From positions 50,719,852 to 50,783,851 of the forward strand of contig NC_061867.1 of NCBI RefSeq assembly GCF_907164915.1: a DNA stretch of 64,000 nucleotides, written 5' to 3'. This document shows, one piece after another, positions 11,703-24,420 of this stretch (positions are counted from its first letter, which is position 1; each line of letters begins with the position of its first letter). The position numbers and the translations under genes were made by a program. Below the pieces are notes generated by a model. The model saw only the letters and a program-made list of their open reading frames with translations. It did not search any database and was not told the origin of the DNA. The DNA is from Impatiens glandulifera. Lineage: Eukaryota > Streptophyta > Magnoliopsida > Ericales > Balsaminaceae.

Positions 11703-13619
11703 TTAGATTTCAATCAAGCTATAACCCAATTCCTTTGTCAATTTTCTTTCGTCTATCGATTTTCGCAACCTCTCGACATCATCCCATCTGCCTTTCTCAG
11801 CATACAAGTTCGACAAGACAACATAAGCGCCAGTGTTTTCCGGATCAAGGCGAGTTAACTCATCAACAACAAGTTCAGCAATATCAATAGACACATGAAT
11901 TGATCTACAACCAGCAAGAAGAGCACCCCATATCCTTTTATCAGGCTTAATAGGCATATTTTTGACAAATTCAAGAGCCTGTTTCACTTTGCCACGACGG
12001 CTAAGCAAATCCACCATACAAGCATAATGGCTAAGTTTTGGAGAAATATCGTAAATTTCTTTCATCGAATAAAACCATTTCCACCCTTCATTCTCAAGCC
12101 CACAATGGCTGCAAGCAGACAAAACCGAGATAAAAACTATCTCGTTAGGTTTTATTCCACAATCCAACATTTTAACGAAAACCTCTATCGTCTCGTCTCC
12201 ATATCCATTCATTCCGTATCCATTAATCATCGAGCTCCAACAAACGAGATCTTTCACATTAATTTCATCGAAAACACATTTTCCCTGCTTAATTCTTCCA
12301 AATTTACAGTAACAGTCAATAAGAGCTGCTGTTAGAAATTCATTTGATGAAAAACCAACTTTAACTATATGAGCATGAATGCTCTCCATAATCTCATCAA
12401 CTTCCATACTTGAACAGGCTTGTAAGAGATTGACCAAAGTTACCTCGTTCGGTTTCTCATTCGTGAATTTCATCGCTTTGAACGTATTAATTGCGTGAAA
12501 CGAATGTCCTGTTCGTGCAAATGAAGAGATCATCGCACTCCAGGCTATAAGGTCTTTCCGATTCAGCTGATCGAATAACAATCTAGCCGAATCAACTGAA
12601 CCAAACTCAGTATACATTTGGAGAAGTTCAGTTGTAACCGAACTGAAACTCAAGAATCCCCGTTTCAGAACATAGCCGTGTAATCCCTTTCCGAAATGCA
12701 CCGCTTCCATTTGTGTAGATGCCCCGATTGTGTCCAAAAGAATAATTTCATCCGGTTTTAAGAAGGAATGCAGCATTTCAGAGAATAAGTCGATAGCTAT
12801 TCTTGGGCGATGATTCTCTGTACATCCATGAATCATAATTCTCCACGAGATCATATCCTTATCGGTTTGTCGAAAAACACGTATTAACGAATTGAAGTCC
12901 CCACATTTTGAATACATATGGAGAAGTGAATTCTGGATATTAGTCATAGAACAATAATCATTCTTCAGAGAAAATGTATGAATCTGTTTGCCAAAAGGCA
13001 ACATGGCAAGATCAGCACAAACAGGTAAAATACAGACAATGCTGACATGATTCGGTTCAAAGCAATCATATATCATCTCTCGAAAAATCGAAATAGAATC
13101 AAAGTAATTGTTTTTCTTAGCACATAACGAAATCATTGTATTCCACAAAAACAAATCTCTACTAGGCATTTTATCAAACAGCTTCCAGACACTTTCCATA
13201 TTCCAATCAGAGTAAGCACTCAAAAGTGCTGTAACAACTGAGATTTCATATTCGAAACCCATTTTAATCAACAACCCATGAATTACACATATGGAATTCT
13301 CAAAACCCAGATTCACAGAAGCACGAATTACACTCAAAGCTGTTACGTAATTTGGCCTATGATCATTCAACAACATGGTTTTGAACAAAATAATAGCTTC
13401 ATCTGACTTTCCATTCCCGACTAATCTTGATATACCTGAAGTCCAAGAAATCACATTCTCAGTTTCTCTGAAAAGTTCAAGTTTGTCTTGTAATTGCGAA
13501 TGGGGGTTACAGATCATAACCTGTGATTGTGATGAGACATGAATCGATTTCTTAAAAAGAAGACGTCTTTTAGTAATTTCATGGATGGGTTTATGGAGTT
13601 TTGAAGAAAAAAGATTCAT
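11703..13619 (-). CDS. E-class pentatricopeptide repeat protein
   Basis: A single intronless frame of 638 residues from ATG 13619 to TAA 11703, typical of plant PPR genes. The first ~35 residues are basic and hydroxylated with no acidic cluster (MNLFSSKLHKPIHEITKRRL), consistent with a mitochondrial or plastid targeting peptide. From about residue 55 onward there are PLS-type repeats, shown by recurring phrases such as WNTMISLCAKKN, LLHMYSKCGDFNS, WSAMISSFARTG, WSSMINGYGMNGYGDE and VLSACSHCGLENEG. The C-terminal E region starts at WGALLAGCRSIH and ends GYSLIEI, without a DYW cytidine-deaminase domain. PLS-E proteins bind organelle transcripts and act mostly in C-to-U editing together with DYW partners. 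The RNA target cannot be read with confidence here. The frame has no breaks. Confidence 0.95.
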   Translation of the reverse strand: MNLFSSKLHKPIHEITKRRLLFKKSIHVSSQSQVMICNPHSQLQDKLELFRETENVISWTSGISRLVGNGKSDEAIILFKTMLLNDHRPNYVTALSVIRASVNLGFENSICVIHGLLIKMGFEYEISVVTALLSAYSDWNMESVWKLFDKMPSRDLFLWNTMISLCAKKNNYFDSISIFREMIYDCFEPNHVSIVCILPVCADLAMLPFGKQIHTFSLKNDYCSMTNIQNSLLHMYSKCGDFNSLIRVFRQTDKDMISWRIMIHGCTENHRPRIAIDLFSEMLHSFLKPDEIILLDTIGASTQMEAVHFGKGLHGYVLKRGFLSFSSVTTELLQMYTEFGSVDSARLLFDQLNRKDLIAWSAMISSFARTGHSFHAINTFKAMKFTNEKPNEVTLVNLLQACSSMEVDEIMESIHAHIVKVGFSSNEFLTAALIDCYCKFGRIKQGKCVFDEINVKDLVCWSSMINGYGMNGYGDETIEVFVKMLDCGIKPNEIVFISVLSACSHCGLENEGWKWFYSMKEIYDISPKLSHYACMVDLLSRRGKVKQALEFVKNMPIKPDKRIWGALLAGCRSIHVSIDIAELVVDELTRLDPENTGAYVVLSNLYAEKGRWDDVERLRKSIDERKLTKELGYSLIEI

Positions 13620-15386
13620 TGTCGCCGCCGGCGAGCGAGAGAGAGAAAACGAGAAGTGGAGGAAGTTTACTGCGGCGGCGGTGGATAATTTTGTATTAAC
13701 GGCATTGCGGCGGGGATTAAATCAAATAGACCCTCGACGTTGTATGTATGGATTAAATAATCTCATGAACTTCGTTATTGAAACTGATCCCAAAACTTGT
13801 ATTGAGGGCATATGACCGAGTCGAATACCATACTACTCAAACTCGAACAATTTATATTATATAAATTCGAACTCGAACTTAAAAAATTTAAAAATTATAT
13901 TTTATTAATTAAAATTACATATTTTATTTAAAATTGATTTATTCTTTTACCTGTTAGATGGTAGAAGATCGACTAAGTGAGAAAAGTTAAGTAAGTGAGA
14001 AAAGATGAAAGAGGAGAAAATAATTTTGAGATAAAATTGTCAAAGTAAGAGAAAAAAATGTTTATTATTTATATTTTATATATACATATACCGAAACAAA
14101 ATATTTATAATATTTATAAAATGAGTTTATCGAACTATAAATATAAAACTTGAACTCAAGTTCGATTATAAAATCGAGCTATTCGATCTCGATTCAAGCT
14201 CGACTAAACCGAGTTTGAGTTGAATTTTGAATGAGGTCGAGAAACTTGTCACTCTACTTGTATATAAAGATCAAATAGTAGTTAAAAGGACTTAGACCTT
14301 AGGGCTTGCTTGATTTAGTTTAAACCAACAAATATTTCATAATAATTAAGTATTTAAGATTAATTTAACTTAACTAAACATATATTCTTATTAAATGAAA
14401 ATCTCTTTCAATTGATTATGTTAAACTATTGTTAAAATTTAAATAAAAAAAATTGAATATATAAAAATATGTTTATAAGTGAGTCAACTTAAAAATACTT
14501 TGTGAAACCTATATTCTAGTTTTATAGAAAATATCCAAAAAATTTATTTTAAATATTTTGTGGTAAATTTGGTTTGAAGGTTAGTTTAGAAGATATAATA
14601 TTTTAAAATATAATTTATAAATTCAAATTTTTTTGTTTTAATTTTTTTAGTACGAGTTATTTTATTATTTATCATTTAATTTATGATTTAAATTTTTATA
14701 CAAAGTTCAAATTAAAAGTGACAAAAACAAAATTGAAATTCAAAAGGACAAAAATAAAATTAAAAATTATTAAAAAATAATAATTTTCACTCTTTACTTA
14801 TTCGCTTATTTATTAAAGATTATTTTTAAGCGAATTTATGATTTAACTTTATTTGTGTTGATGTCTTTTAATCTAAAATATAGTATGATATTAATTAAAT
14901 CGCGTTTCGTTTCCATGTTCATTCATGTTAATCGGGGTCAAGTTTGTTCTTTCTCGATTAAGTTAGAAATTTTGACTCAAATTACACAAATTTTAAGTTA
15001 TTGTTGAAAAAACCTTATACACAATCATAACATAATCTGAATTGTAACCCTATGCATCGTGCATTTATAATAAAAATTGACATTTAAAAAAAATATATTT
15101 ATATATCTTTTATCGGGCGGTTGATAACTGGTTGAACCGGGTCAAGAAGGAACCTGATCTGCCCACCGCCTCTTCTTCTTCATCGGAGATTATCGCCGAC
15201 GATTGCTCCGACTGCGATCTGACATATCTCCGGCAAATTCCTTCAACAAGGCGACTGAGATTAATCGCTTCGCCTCTCACTCACCTCCAGCCGTTTGGTG
15301 TGCGACTGACTGCGTCTAGCGTTTTAGACAAGCCCATAGATCGAGACCCTTCTCCGATCACCCAAATCAAACGGAACTCGAGTAAT
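13620..15386. other. Divergent intergenic region between the PPR and PYRD genes
   Basis: About 1.8 kb. The first ~60 bases (13621-13690) are GC-rich, with CGCCGCCGGCGAGCGAGAG, and should be the PPR 5' region. From about 13815 to 14265 the DNA is rich in ACTCGAA/CTCGAT motifs like the hAT-like MITE at 8652-9131 and may be a decayed relative, but terminal repeats are not clear. The rest is AT-rich. The last ~270 bases before the PYRD ATG are open in the PYRD frame but contain no ATG, so they are probably 5' UTR. Confidence 0.5.
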
Positions 15387-18300
15387 ATGTATAATCTCAG
15401 ACCAATCCCAGTTCAAAACATTACTCCAAGCCACATAAATTTCTCACAATGTAGCAATTACCTCATCAATCGCTCTCCATTGCAGACACCCAGATACGGA
15501 TTTAACAATTCGGTGCTAAATGTGACTGGTGGGAGCTGGAGAAGAAGAAGAAATGGCGGTTCTTTGGTAGCTAAATGTGAAATGAGAGACGATGGGTTTT
15601 ACATTCGTCGGTGTGTTGAGCTGGCGAGAAAAGCAATTGGACGGACAAGTCCCAATCCAATGGTGGGTTGTGTAATTGTGAAGGATGGAGAGATTGTTGG
15701 TGAAGGATTTCATCCAAAAGCAGGACAGCCTCATGCTGAGGTATAAATTGCTGAATAATTAACAGTAATCTCTATAGTGTGAACAGCTTGTATGATAGTC
15801 TTTGTTTGTTCTTCTTCATTGCCACATTCTTTGCATCTTCATTTCAAGACAATTTTGGACCCGGGTATTGGGTTAATGACAGTCAAAATCCCATTGAAAC
15901 ATCACTTACTTAATATTGAAGAAGTTTTTTTTGATAATGATCAAAGGCCAGGCCTTGTTTCATGAAGGATTATATGGATTTAATCCAAGGCCTTGTTCTT
16001 GTTCTTGTTCGATCTTGTGTTAGGTTATTGAAAAGTAGATTTTTCAGTTCTTACTTAGATAGAAAAATATAGAAGGTATTTTCTCTGATGATTTGAATGA
16101 TATGATTGATGAAAGAATTGATCATGAATTAGTGAATTATTTGAGATTAATTCAAATAACTCATATTGAACAAGGTCTAAATAACCCAATGTCCCATTAT
16201 CAACTTAGAAACCAATCAAATCATCAATTAAAATATTTGAGATTAAATTTCAAATAACTCATATCGAAGACATTTAACCCAAATAATTTTAAATAACTCA
16301 TTTTCCATCGATATGTGGGTGTTTCTTTTACTTAGTTTGGTTACAATTTTTTTTCTAAATTATGATTGAGATTATAGTTTAATGTTTTTTTCTATTTGGT
16401 ATAGAGATTTTGTTTTGGATCATGATTTAGATTTTTCAGATCATTGTGGTTTTTGGTAAACCTAACGCATGGATGAAAAAACTGTATACCAAACCAACCA
16501 TTTCTGGTACATATTCTGTCATTTTTTACTTTGATTTAGATTAGATAACCTTAATTTTTAGGTATTTGCATTGAGAGATGCCGGAGATTTAGCAGTTGGT
16601 TCTACAGCATATGTCAGCCTAGAACCATGCAACCATTATGGAAGAACGCCACCTTGTACTGAAGCTCTGATTAAAGCTGATGTTAAAAAGGTGGTGGTCG
16701 GAATGGTGGATCCAAACCCTATTGTGGCTTCAAAAGGGGTGGATAGACTAAGAGCTGCTGGAATTGAAGTGAATGTGGCTGTTGAGGAAGAACTATGTAA
16801 GAAGCTTAATGAGGCATATATACATCAAATGCTTACTGGCAAGCCCTTTGTTGCAATCAGGTGAAAAATTATTTGAAAGTAAATAAAATTATCCATTTGG
16901 AAACACTTTTTGGATATGAGTCTTGATCCAGATCTTTTATGTTAAGTATCTCATCTGGATGTGGATTCAGATGAGATCATATTTGAAAATGGAATTTAGT
17001 TAGATTCAAATCTAGAAATTTATGGACGGTTTCTCATTTTGTTGTAGTATTTTGAGTTTGAATTAAGAATTGTTACTAAAATCCAGACCTAGATGAGAAA
17101 TTGTCAATAAATTTCTTTAGAAATTTTCTTTTGTTTATCTGATATGGATGTGGATTTAGATGAGATTTCGATTGGAAACAAAATTGAATTAGACCCTGAT
17201 CTTAAAATTTATGATCGGTTTCTCAATTTTGTTGTTGCATTTGAGTTTGAATTATAAATTTGCTACTAATCATTTGGTTATGATTTTCATTGAGAATCGT
17301 AATTACATTTATGACTTGTTTGATGTTGGTTTGCTAGGTCAATTGACCATTTTACCCCTATATTTGATGATGGCCAAATATATAATGTATAGCATTAATA
17401 GAGTTCTTTTAAAATATAGGGTATTTTAGTTGATGAGTTCTTTTAAATATAGGGTATAAGTGTATAACATTAATAGAGTTCTATCAAAATATAGGGTATT
17501 TGAAGAAGTGTTAGATGATTGGATTTTCAGAATTATTAATTTAAAATAATCTCATTTAACCCACATCAAACACGGCATTAAGCTTTATTATATATGGGTT
17601 ATTTGAATTTAATCTCAAATAAACTATTGTCTTTTTACGATCCTATCATTCAAATCATCAACCAATATTATATATATATTAAAAATATTATACCTTTAAT
17701 ACTTTTTACCCAAATAATTCAGTTTTCAATAAGCTATTGATTATCTAAAAGTAATCCAAGATCAAACTAGGCCTTAAACTTTTTTATGTGACAAACAACT
17801 TTTAAATAAATCATAAGAAACAGTTTATTTTTTATTGTAAAATATTAATGTTCTAAGAAAACTTTGGATTAGATGATATTCTTTAAATGTTATAAAGAAT
17901 TAATTGAAAAGGTGATATTTAGTTGATAATTTGAATGATTTAGTGGAAGCTAGGTTGTTTCTCATGCTGAACTTGCAGGTACACCCTTTCTGTCAATGGC
18001 CATTTTCTAAACAAGCTCGGGGAAGAAGTAGCTCAAACGGGTGGATACTACTCGAAATTGTTGCAAGAATATGATGCAATTTTATGTTCTTCTTCATTAA
18101 TAAAGGAAGATCATTTACTTCCAGAATCTGCAGAACCTGAAGCTAATCAACCCTTTCAAATTGTGGTAGCAAAAGAAGGAAGTTCAGAAACTGATGAAAG
18201 AAGAGTAGTATTAGATCAAACGAGTCTTGATTCAATTCTGGATTTGTGTAAAAGCCGTGGATTATGCAGCCTTTTGGTCGATTTAAGGGGAAATGTTGTT

Positions 18301-18504
18301 GGACTTGAAGAGATCGTGAAAGAAGGTCTTGAGAAGAATTTGTTTCAGAAAGTTATTGTGGAAGTTTTACCTATATGGGATGAAGAAGTGAAAGGAGGAA
18401 ATTTTTCTATTGTTTTAAATGATCTGAATTTAAAACTCGGATTGAAGAGTTTGACTTCGTCGGAGATTTCGGGGAAGAGTGTTCTGTTGGAAGGATACTT
18501 CTGA
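15387..18504 (+). CDS. PYRD: Diaminohydroxyphosphoribosylaminopyrimidine deaminase (riboflavin synthesis)
   Basis: Three exons, 15387-15740, 16562-16860 and 17979-18504, give 392 residues. The start is the first ATG in a frame open for about 255 bases upstream. The N-terminal ~65 residues are serine/asparagine/arginine-rich and look like a plastid transit peptide. The deaminase domain starts at [15 protein letters not shown]. It has the zinc site complete: HAE with H116 and E118, then PC..........PPC with C141 and C150. The enzyme deaminates the pyrimidine intermediate made from GTP by cyclohydrolase II, the second step of riboflavin/FAD synthesis in plastids. The C-terminal half starts like the RibD reductase domain ([15 protein letters not shown]) but is short and divergent. 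In plants the reductase is supplied by a separate protein (PYRR), so this is expected for monofunctional PYRD. Introns 1 and 2 are long (821 and 1118 bp) and hold repeats. Confidence 0.95.
16896..17260. mobile_element. MITE-like repeat in PYRD intron 2
   Basis: This stretch begins TTTGGAAACACTTTTTGG at 16896 and continues with a GATCCAGATC-type interior. Two partly similar halves follow, each with TGGATGTGGAT and a TTTCTCA(A)TTTTGTTG block about 190 bases apart. The opening motif matches intron repeats in TFB2, the LSD1-type gene and the remorin gene. The right boundary is uncertain. Confidence 0.5.
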
Positions 18505-19934
18505 TTTAGGGTGCTGGATCATGTATTATTTCATAAAGAGATAAGCATAATAGGTCTTTTGGTGTTAGAAATTTTTCTTGTAAAATTTGTGGTTGCATCT
18601 TAATTTGATCCAATAAGATTTTGTCAATTTATTTTGGGATAGAGATTTTATTCCTTTCTGGTTAATGAAAATGTGGGTTAGTTAAATTCAAGTGGTGAAA
18701 TTGTTGTTGAATTATACTTTTTTCTTTTGCTAGAAGATAGAACTTTGTTATCTAAGAAATTGAGATACATGCATAAATTTGTGGATTTCGGATCACATTC
18801 CCGAAAGTTTGGTTTAAACTGAATTGTTAAACCAAATTAACGGTTCAATTTTTCAGTTTAGTTGCTTAATAGCATATCATGATTAAAAGTTAAAAAATAT
18901 AAGAGTTCATATTTAAAAATTTTCCCTTAATAATTAAGTTCTCAAACTATTTAATACATGTTTGAAAAATGTAGTAAAATATTTTTTTCCCATTTAAAAA
19001 AATATATATTTATATTATTATTATTCTTGCAATTTATAAAAAAAAACAGATTTTAAGTATTATTTAACAAAAATAAAATAAAATCGATTTTCTAACCAAC
19101 CAATAAATCAAAATATAAGATTTGAGATTTTCTCAAACCGAGGTCAACAATTTTATTTGCATTTCGATGTACAAACCAAAACCGATTTGACTTGAGTTGC
19201 TCTAGTTTCATCTGATAGTGCTCTAGTAATCAAAATTCATGCTTTTTGTGGCCTTAGGATGTTGCTTCAAGGCATTGTTTGCTTTAAGGTTGTCACAATT
19301 ATATGGGCTTCCACCTTCCACTTGTGTTTCCATTAGTAGTTCCATTTTGTTTTGTTTTTCTATCCTTTTACAATTCTTATTCCACCATTCTTTCTGAAGT
19401 TTTGAAAAGACTAATATGAGAAACTTAGTCCTCGTGTTTTCTCAAAATAAAAAATGAAGAGGAATTACAATCATACAAATTTTGGTATCAGAGTAGTTCC
19501 GAGTGAAAAGTAAGAACTTAATTTTGATTCCCACTGTAAACACCTAAACTGAAGGGACATCATCTACATGTATATTATGGAGCGGAAGATTGGACCTTAT
19601 AACCCTATAAAGTGGGAGCTCTCATCAATGATACTAACAAGTCTGAATAGATAAGTTATATATGTTAACACGTTTGAAAGGTCTGAGATAAGAGAATGAG
19701 GTTTTAGGTTTGATTTTCAAGTAAAGTAACCTTGATTTATGTTTATGGCTCGCGTAAAATTTGCATCTGAAATCTTTGATAGTATATATAGATATAGATG
19801 GATGAATTGTGTTTCAGATGTATAACAAGAAGATGTATTACAAGAAATGCATAAACTTTGTTTTGATACAAGTGATGAAGAAAATAGATCAAAACTAACA
19901 ATTTGCCTAATAAATTGGAACTATAAAAGGCTTA
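18505..19934. other. Convergent intergenic region between PYRD and TFB2
   Basis: About 1.4 kb, AT-rich, holding both 3' UTRs. At 19483-19493 it contains TGGTATCAGAG, the sequence complementary to the 3' end of initiator tRNA-Met that serves as primer-binding site in many plant LTR retrotransposons. A relic of an element may therefore lie here. No LTR pair or coding remnant is recognised. Confidence 0.5.
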
Positions 19935-22900
19935 CTATTTTTGCTGTCGTAGGAACTCACGCATATGCATGTGCACTTCTCCCTTTACAACCAGGCTCAT
20001 CTTTTTCGAATCCTCCCATAACAAACCTCCATATTCTCTTGCAAAGTCGCAAGCAGACTCAAAGACATCCTACAAAAAATTACAATATTTCGTTGTTTTT
20101 AAGTAATATTCGGAAAAATGAAAGAAACTACTTCAAATTGAAAAAAATAAAAAAAGAGATGGGAATGTCAGGCATAAGAGTTTTTACCCTAGATGGAAAC
20201 TCATCATAAAAATGAGCAGGTGTCATCTCTACTCTGTTCAAATCTGATTCCCATAACCTAATCTGTAAAATATAATAGCACTTCTATAAAAAAAAAAAAA
20301 AATCAATGTGACCAGAAAGGTCATATTTATTGAGGAGGAGAAGACTCGAGCGTAGAAAGTGAAACCATAAAAAGAAAAAACCTGATCGGTGACATTTTCA
20401 GGTACAGAAGGCAATCTCTCCGCGACTCGAGGATGAGCATTCTGTTGAAGGAAAGAAATAATCTGGCCAAAAACATTTGAAATATCGTTATGTGAACTTC
20501 TAGTGAGCTCATATAGTTCCCTTCTTTTTTTTCTAAGCAATGGAAAAAATGCATACAATCTGATCAGAACACTCCATAAGATCTTCTTGATTACTAGAAA
20601 AGAAGAAGACTAGAAGAAATTGATGCTTGCCTGTTCTGCTGTGATACCGTTTTGAAAAGCATGATACAAGCTTTCTTTAGTGATTGCACTAACAATGAGA
20701 TTTGGCAGCTGATACTCTACTCTGGATTTTGATTTGGCAAAGAATACACAATTGGAAATTGTTAGGAGGTTTCGATACAAGTAACTGTGAGAACTATTAG
20801 GGTTGCGAGGTTCATTTTGTTTACACATTACCAAGTCAATTGACTGAAAAGGGTACTATTGTCGAAACAAAAATAATTAATGGATGAAGTTTGAAGGATC
20901 CTATGGCCCCCTTTGTAAACTCTTTCTATTTTTTAATCTGATTATTGATCTAACAACGTCTGGAATCTAAACTAGTCAGATACAGATGACAAAATATGGA
21001 ATTCAGATATAAAAGTTACAAGTGTTTCCCTAAAAAAAGATGCCCATGTAAATGCGAACGTATTTACCTTGCAAAAAGGCGCAAGATCTCGCAGTGTAGT
21101 TTAGATGTCGAATATGCATACAGTCTAAAATTTGTCTCCACCACAACAAAACCCTGAATGAAAAGAAATGATCATCAGAAGACCACCTTAAATGCCAAAA
21201 AATCTCCTGTCACCAAAATCCACTTGTATTCCAGTTTGAGATGCATACATTACCATTAGTACTAAAGAGTTTGCTGTTTGCAGAATGAGGGTAAAAAGGT
21301 CTCTATTTATTTTTAACTTTGAAAGTGTTTATAAAGAGTATTATTGTATATTACAAATATACCAGATATGCTAGTAATGATGTATCATAAACAAAAGAGA
21401 GAACCATAGATGAAAGGTCGGACACTTCTGAGTGAAAAAAAAATATATTTATCTTTCTAGGGATTATATAAGTACCTGCCTTCGTGAGGTTGAATCAGAT
21501 AAGCTGATAGAGAGATTGGTTACCAACTTTGTAGGAATGAACCAGCTCTCTTTTCGTCCCTGGACATAAAAGAAAGATTAGACAAATTCTGATTTAGAGC
21601 ATGCTGAAAAGAGATTTTTTTTAGCATTATCTCTATATAAGGTCATACACCTGTTGGAGCTTGAGCAGTCCCAAGTCTGCCAAGTCCTTGATTACACTTT
21701 TTTGTACATCTGTCAGCGTATTCGTATTGTATGCCTGAAAGTAGGATTAAGAAATGTTAAGAGCGAACACGTAGGTATTGGCCCATTTGGAAACACTTTC
21801 TGAATTTGGGGTTGGATCTGGATTCAAATCTAGATAAGAAACCGTCAATAATAAAATTAATGTGTCTAACTAAGTTCTGTTTCGAACCAAGAACTCATTT
21901 GATCCAAATCCAGATGATATACTTGATAGAAAAAAGTGTTTCCAAACAAATTTATTGACAGTTTCTAATTTCGATGCGGAAGGAGAACTAAGAAATGAAA
22001 TAAAATATTATACCTCACCAGTGCAATGGAAACTAAGCTCCAAAAGAAATGAAATCAAATCTGCAGGCTCTATTTGCCGCTCCTACATCCACAAGAGGTA
22101 AAAGGTTATTAAAGAAAAAAAAATGCAACTAAAATTACCTATGAAATGACCTAAAACAAGAAGAAAACAAACAGATCGAACACAATTTATATATTTCCAC
22201 TATAATGGACACACAATAATCTGAAAAGTCATATTCTCCTAAACTATATCTTTCTAACTTCCGATTCATGAAATAATTTAGGTTTTGATTTGTCTGTCTG
22301 GAACTCTGGATAAAGAAAAAGACCCGCTATATTGTGAAAGGGACGCGTACAAATTGAGAATAGCTTTCTTAGTCAATACCAAGCTAACTAGTATAACTAA
22401 GAAACATATACCTCAGAATTTGTGATGTATTCCCTGATGATGTACCAAAGTTGTGCATTTGTATCCATGAGCTGTATTCACAAGGATCAGTTTCTTCTAG
22501 CAAGTATCAGTAACAAAATTAGCAGTTAGATCATCATACCAAGAACTGAAATCCACCCTCAGTTAACACTGGACTTTCTTTATCCCTAGAGAAAAAAAAG
22601 AAATAAAGTTGTCAGGTTCCATTTGTACCTGATTATTATGATTTGCATTTTTCATTTAGTAGATGTAATCATTGCATGCGATTACTGTAGATTCAAAATA
22701 ATTTTCTTTAAATAAAAAGAAGAAAAGGAAATACATAATTTGTTATTTCTTTTACTATATCTCTAATCCTAAATCATACAACAAAAGAATGAGATGGTAG
22801 ATAGGTAATACTTATAAAGAGAAGAAACCTTTTACTCATAATGCTTCGCTGGAATATTTTCATCATCCCTGAGCTGAAGTTCATAGTCTTTTCAGCTTGA

Positions 22901-24420
22901 GTCGAATTTATCAGGTGCAGCAAGAAAGTCTGTTTCACAGTGTCATTAGACAAAAAAAAACAGAAGTGCCGTAATCTCAAATTTATAAAAAAAATATATA
23001 TAGGAGTAACACCCATTAACAAGAACCAATTAGAAACACAGATTCGAAAATGTTCACACCTCCCACTGTTCAGCAGCATAAGCCTCTAACTCTTCCAAGC
23101 TTGGAAGCCTCACAGTGATATTAGAAGCCATTGCTTCTCTAGGTAAGATCCCACTGCAATTACATTTGCACGATTTCACTAAATACGAAAGCTAAGCATA
23201 AATTATAATCTCTAGGTACATAATCATCTTGCAAAAACTACTGGTATCACACGTCCAATAACTGTAATAGAGTCCAATAAAGAATTTATTTTCAAGTTCT
23301 TGTGTTGCATCAGCACATAATTCAAATTTAAAATATATAGATATGAGTTCACTATAAGTTGCATACAAGAATAATATATTGACTAGAAGCTACTTGTTAT
23401 TTTTCATGACAATCAAAAAGAAATAGATCAAAATTTAGTAGACTATCAAGAGTGTGGAAACAACTAATGAGGGAAGGTTATCAGGATTGAGAAATATGAT
23501 CAAATGGATTCATGATCCCATCAAACACATAAAGAAACACTTCAATTTAATGTTTCAAGGCCATACATGAGTCAATTTCATCCCTTCAAACCCAAAAGAA
23601 AAGAAACATTTTTAAAAGGAGAACAAAGACTTTCAAAACAATGTGAAATGAAACTAGCATAGATCTTAGAGCCATAACAATTAAGTAAAGTTTACCCATG
23701 CACTAAATGCTTCCGGAGGTTACCCTGAAATTTTGGATTCAATCTGTATGCTGTTTCTTTTTTCCTGCAAAAAGAAACTCAATGCTTAAGAAAATTGTAG
23801 AAGTGGAAAACATGATAATCTGCTAAAATCTTCTTAAATGTTCCCAAAGAATTGCTACATTGCACAGGAAGTAAAGATTCAGAAGAATCTGTCTAATGCT
23901 AATGGCAGTAAGGGGAAATTGGAAAAAACACAAAAACTCAGAAACCTGAACTGATAATGAAAGTTCTTTGAACCTGGGGTTAGTCTTTAACAATAAGTTA
24001 CCAAACAAGGAAGCAGAATACCTGTCCTCAGCTTCTGTAAGTAACCTAAGCTGCATCAATCTATCTATGGCTACTTTATGTTTTGAAGAACCATCTGGAA
24101 GAACCCATTCTTCCATAGACTTAGCTGATACTGGTGAATCAATGTACAACATTTGCAACACATACTTCTTGGCTAATGGTGGCAATGATCTAAAATGGAG
24201 AAATTAGAAGCAAACAAATTATGATCATCCCAGTCTTTAAATTAACATGATACCCAGTTTAGTTTGAAGGCTGCAACAATAATGAATCACTAAGAAGAAT
24301 GAAATACCTGAGAATAGCTTCGCAGATGAAAGCATTTTCATATAGCTTGTTGAGCTTCACGGCTGGTAGCGAAGCTACCATATCCATGAAATTCTTCGCG
24401 ATAATCCTCACTTGAGGCAT
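19935..24420 (-). CDS. TFB2: TFIIH subunit TFB2 (p52/GTF2H4 homologue)
   Basis: Fifteen minus-strand exons: 24420-24308, 24189-24022, 23764-23696, 23153-23060, 22929-22829, 22585-22540, 22471-22412, 22082-22014, 21734-21651, 21559-21476, 21153-21068, 20721-20631, 20462-20382, 20262-20188 and 20069-19935. All are in phase and give 451 residues, close to the ~460 usual for p52. Diagnostic blocks are KSMEEWVLPDG, YRLNPKFQGNLRKHL, LPSLEELEAYAAEQWE, ISFLLELSFHCTGE, FVVVETNFRLYAYS, NAHPRVAERLPSVPENVTDQ and DVFESACDFAREYGG. TFB2 is a core TFIIH subunit that anchors and stimulates the XPB helicase, so it acts in RNA polymerase II initiation and nucleotide excision repair in the nucleus. Intron 12 starts CAG/GCAAGC, a GC-AG intron; both neighbouring exons are strongly conserved, so the boundary is well fixed. 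No lesions are seen. Confidence 0.97.
21786..21946. mobile_element. 161-bp MITE-like element with terminal inverted repeats, TFB2 intron 9
   Basis: Left end TTTGGAAACACTTTCT (from 21786). The right end reads AAAGTGTTTCCAAA (to 21946), its reverse complement. The short length, inverted ends and lack of coding capacity fit a MITE. It is the best preserved member in the window of a family also found in introns of three other genes. Confidence 0.7.

Noticed and set aside
12027..12335. 102-residue plus-strand open frame
   Set aside because: Antisense shadow of the intact PPR coding sequence.
15132..15386. Upstream extension of the PYRD reading frame
   Set aside because: The frame is open but has no ATG before 15387, so I treat it as 5' UTR rather than coding.
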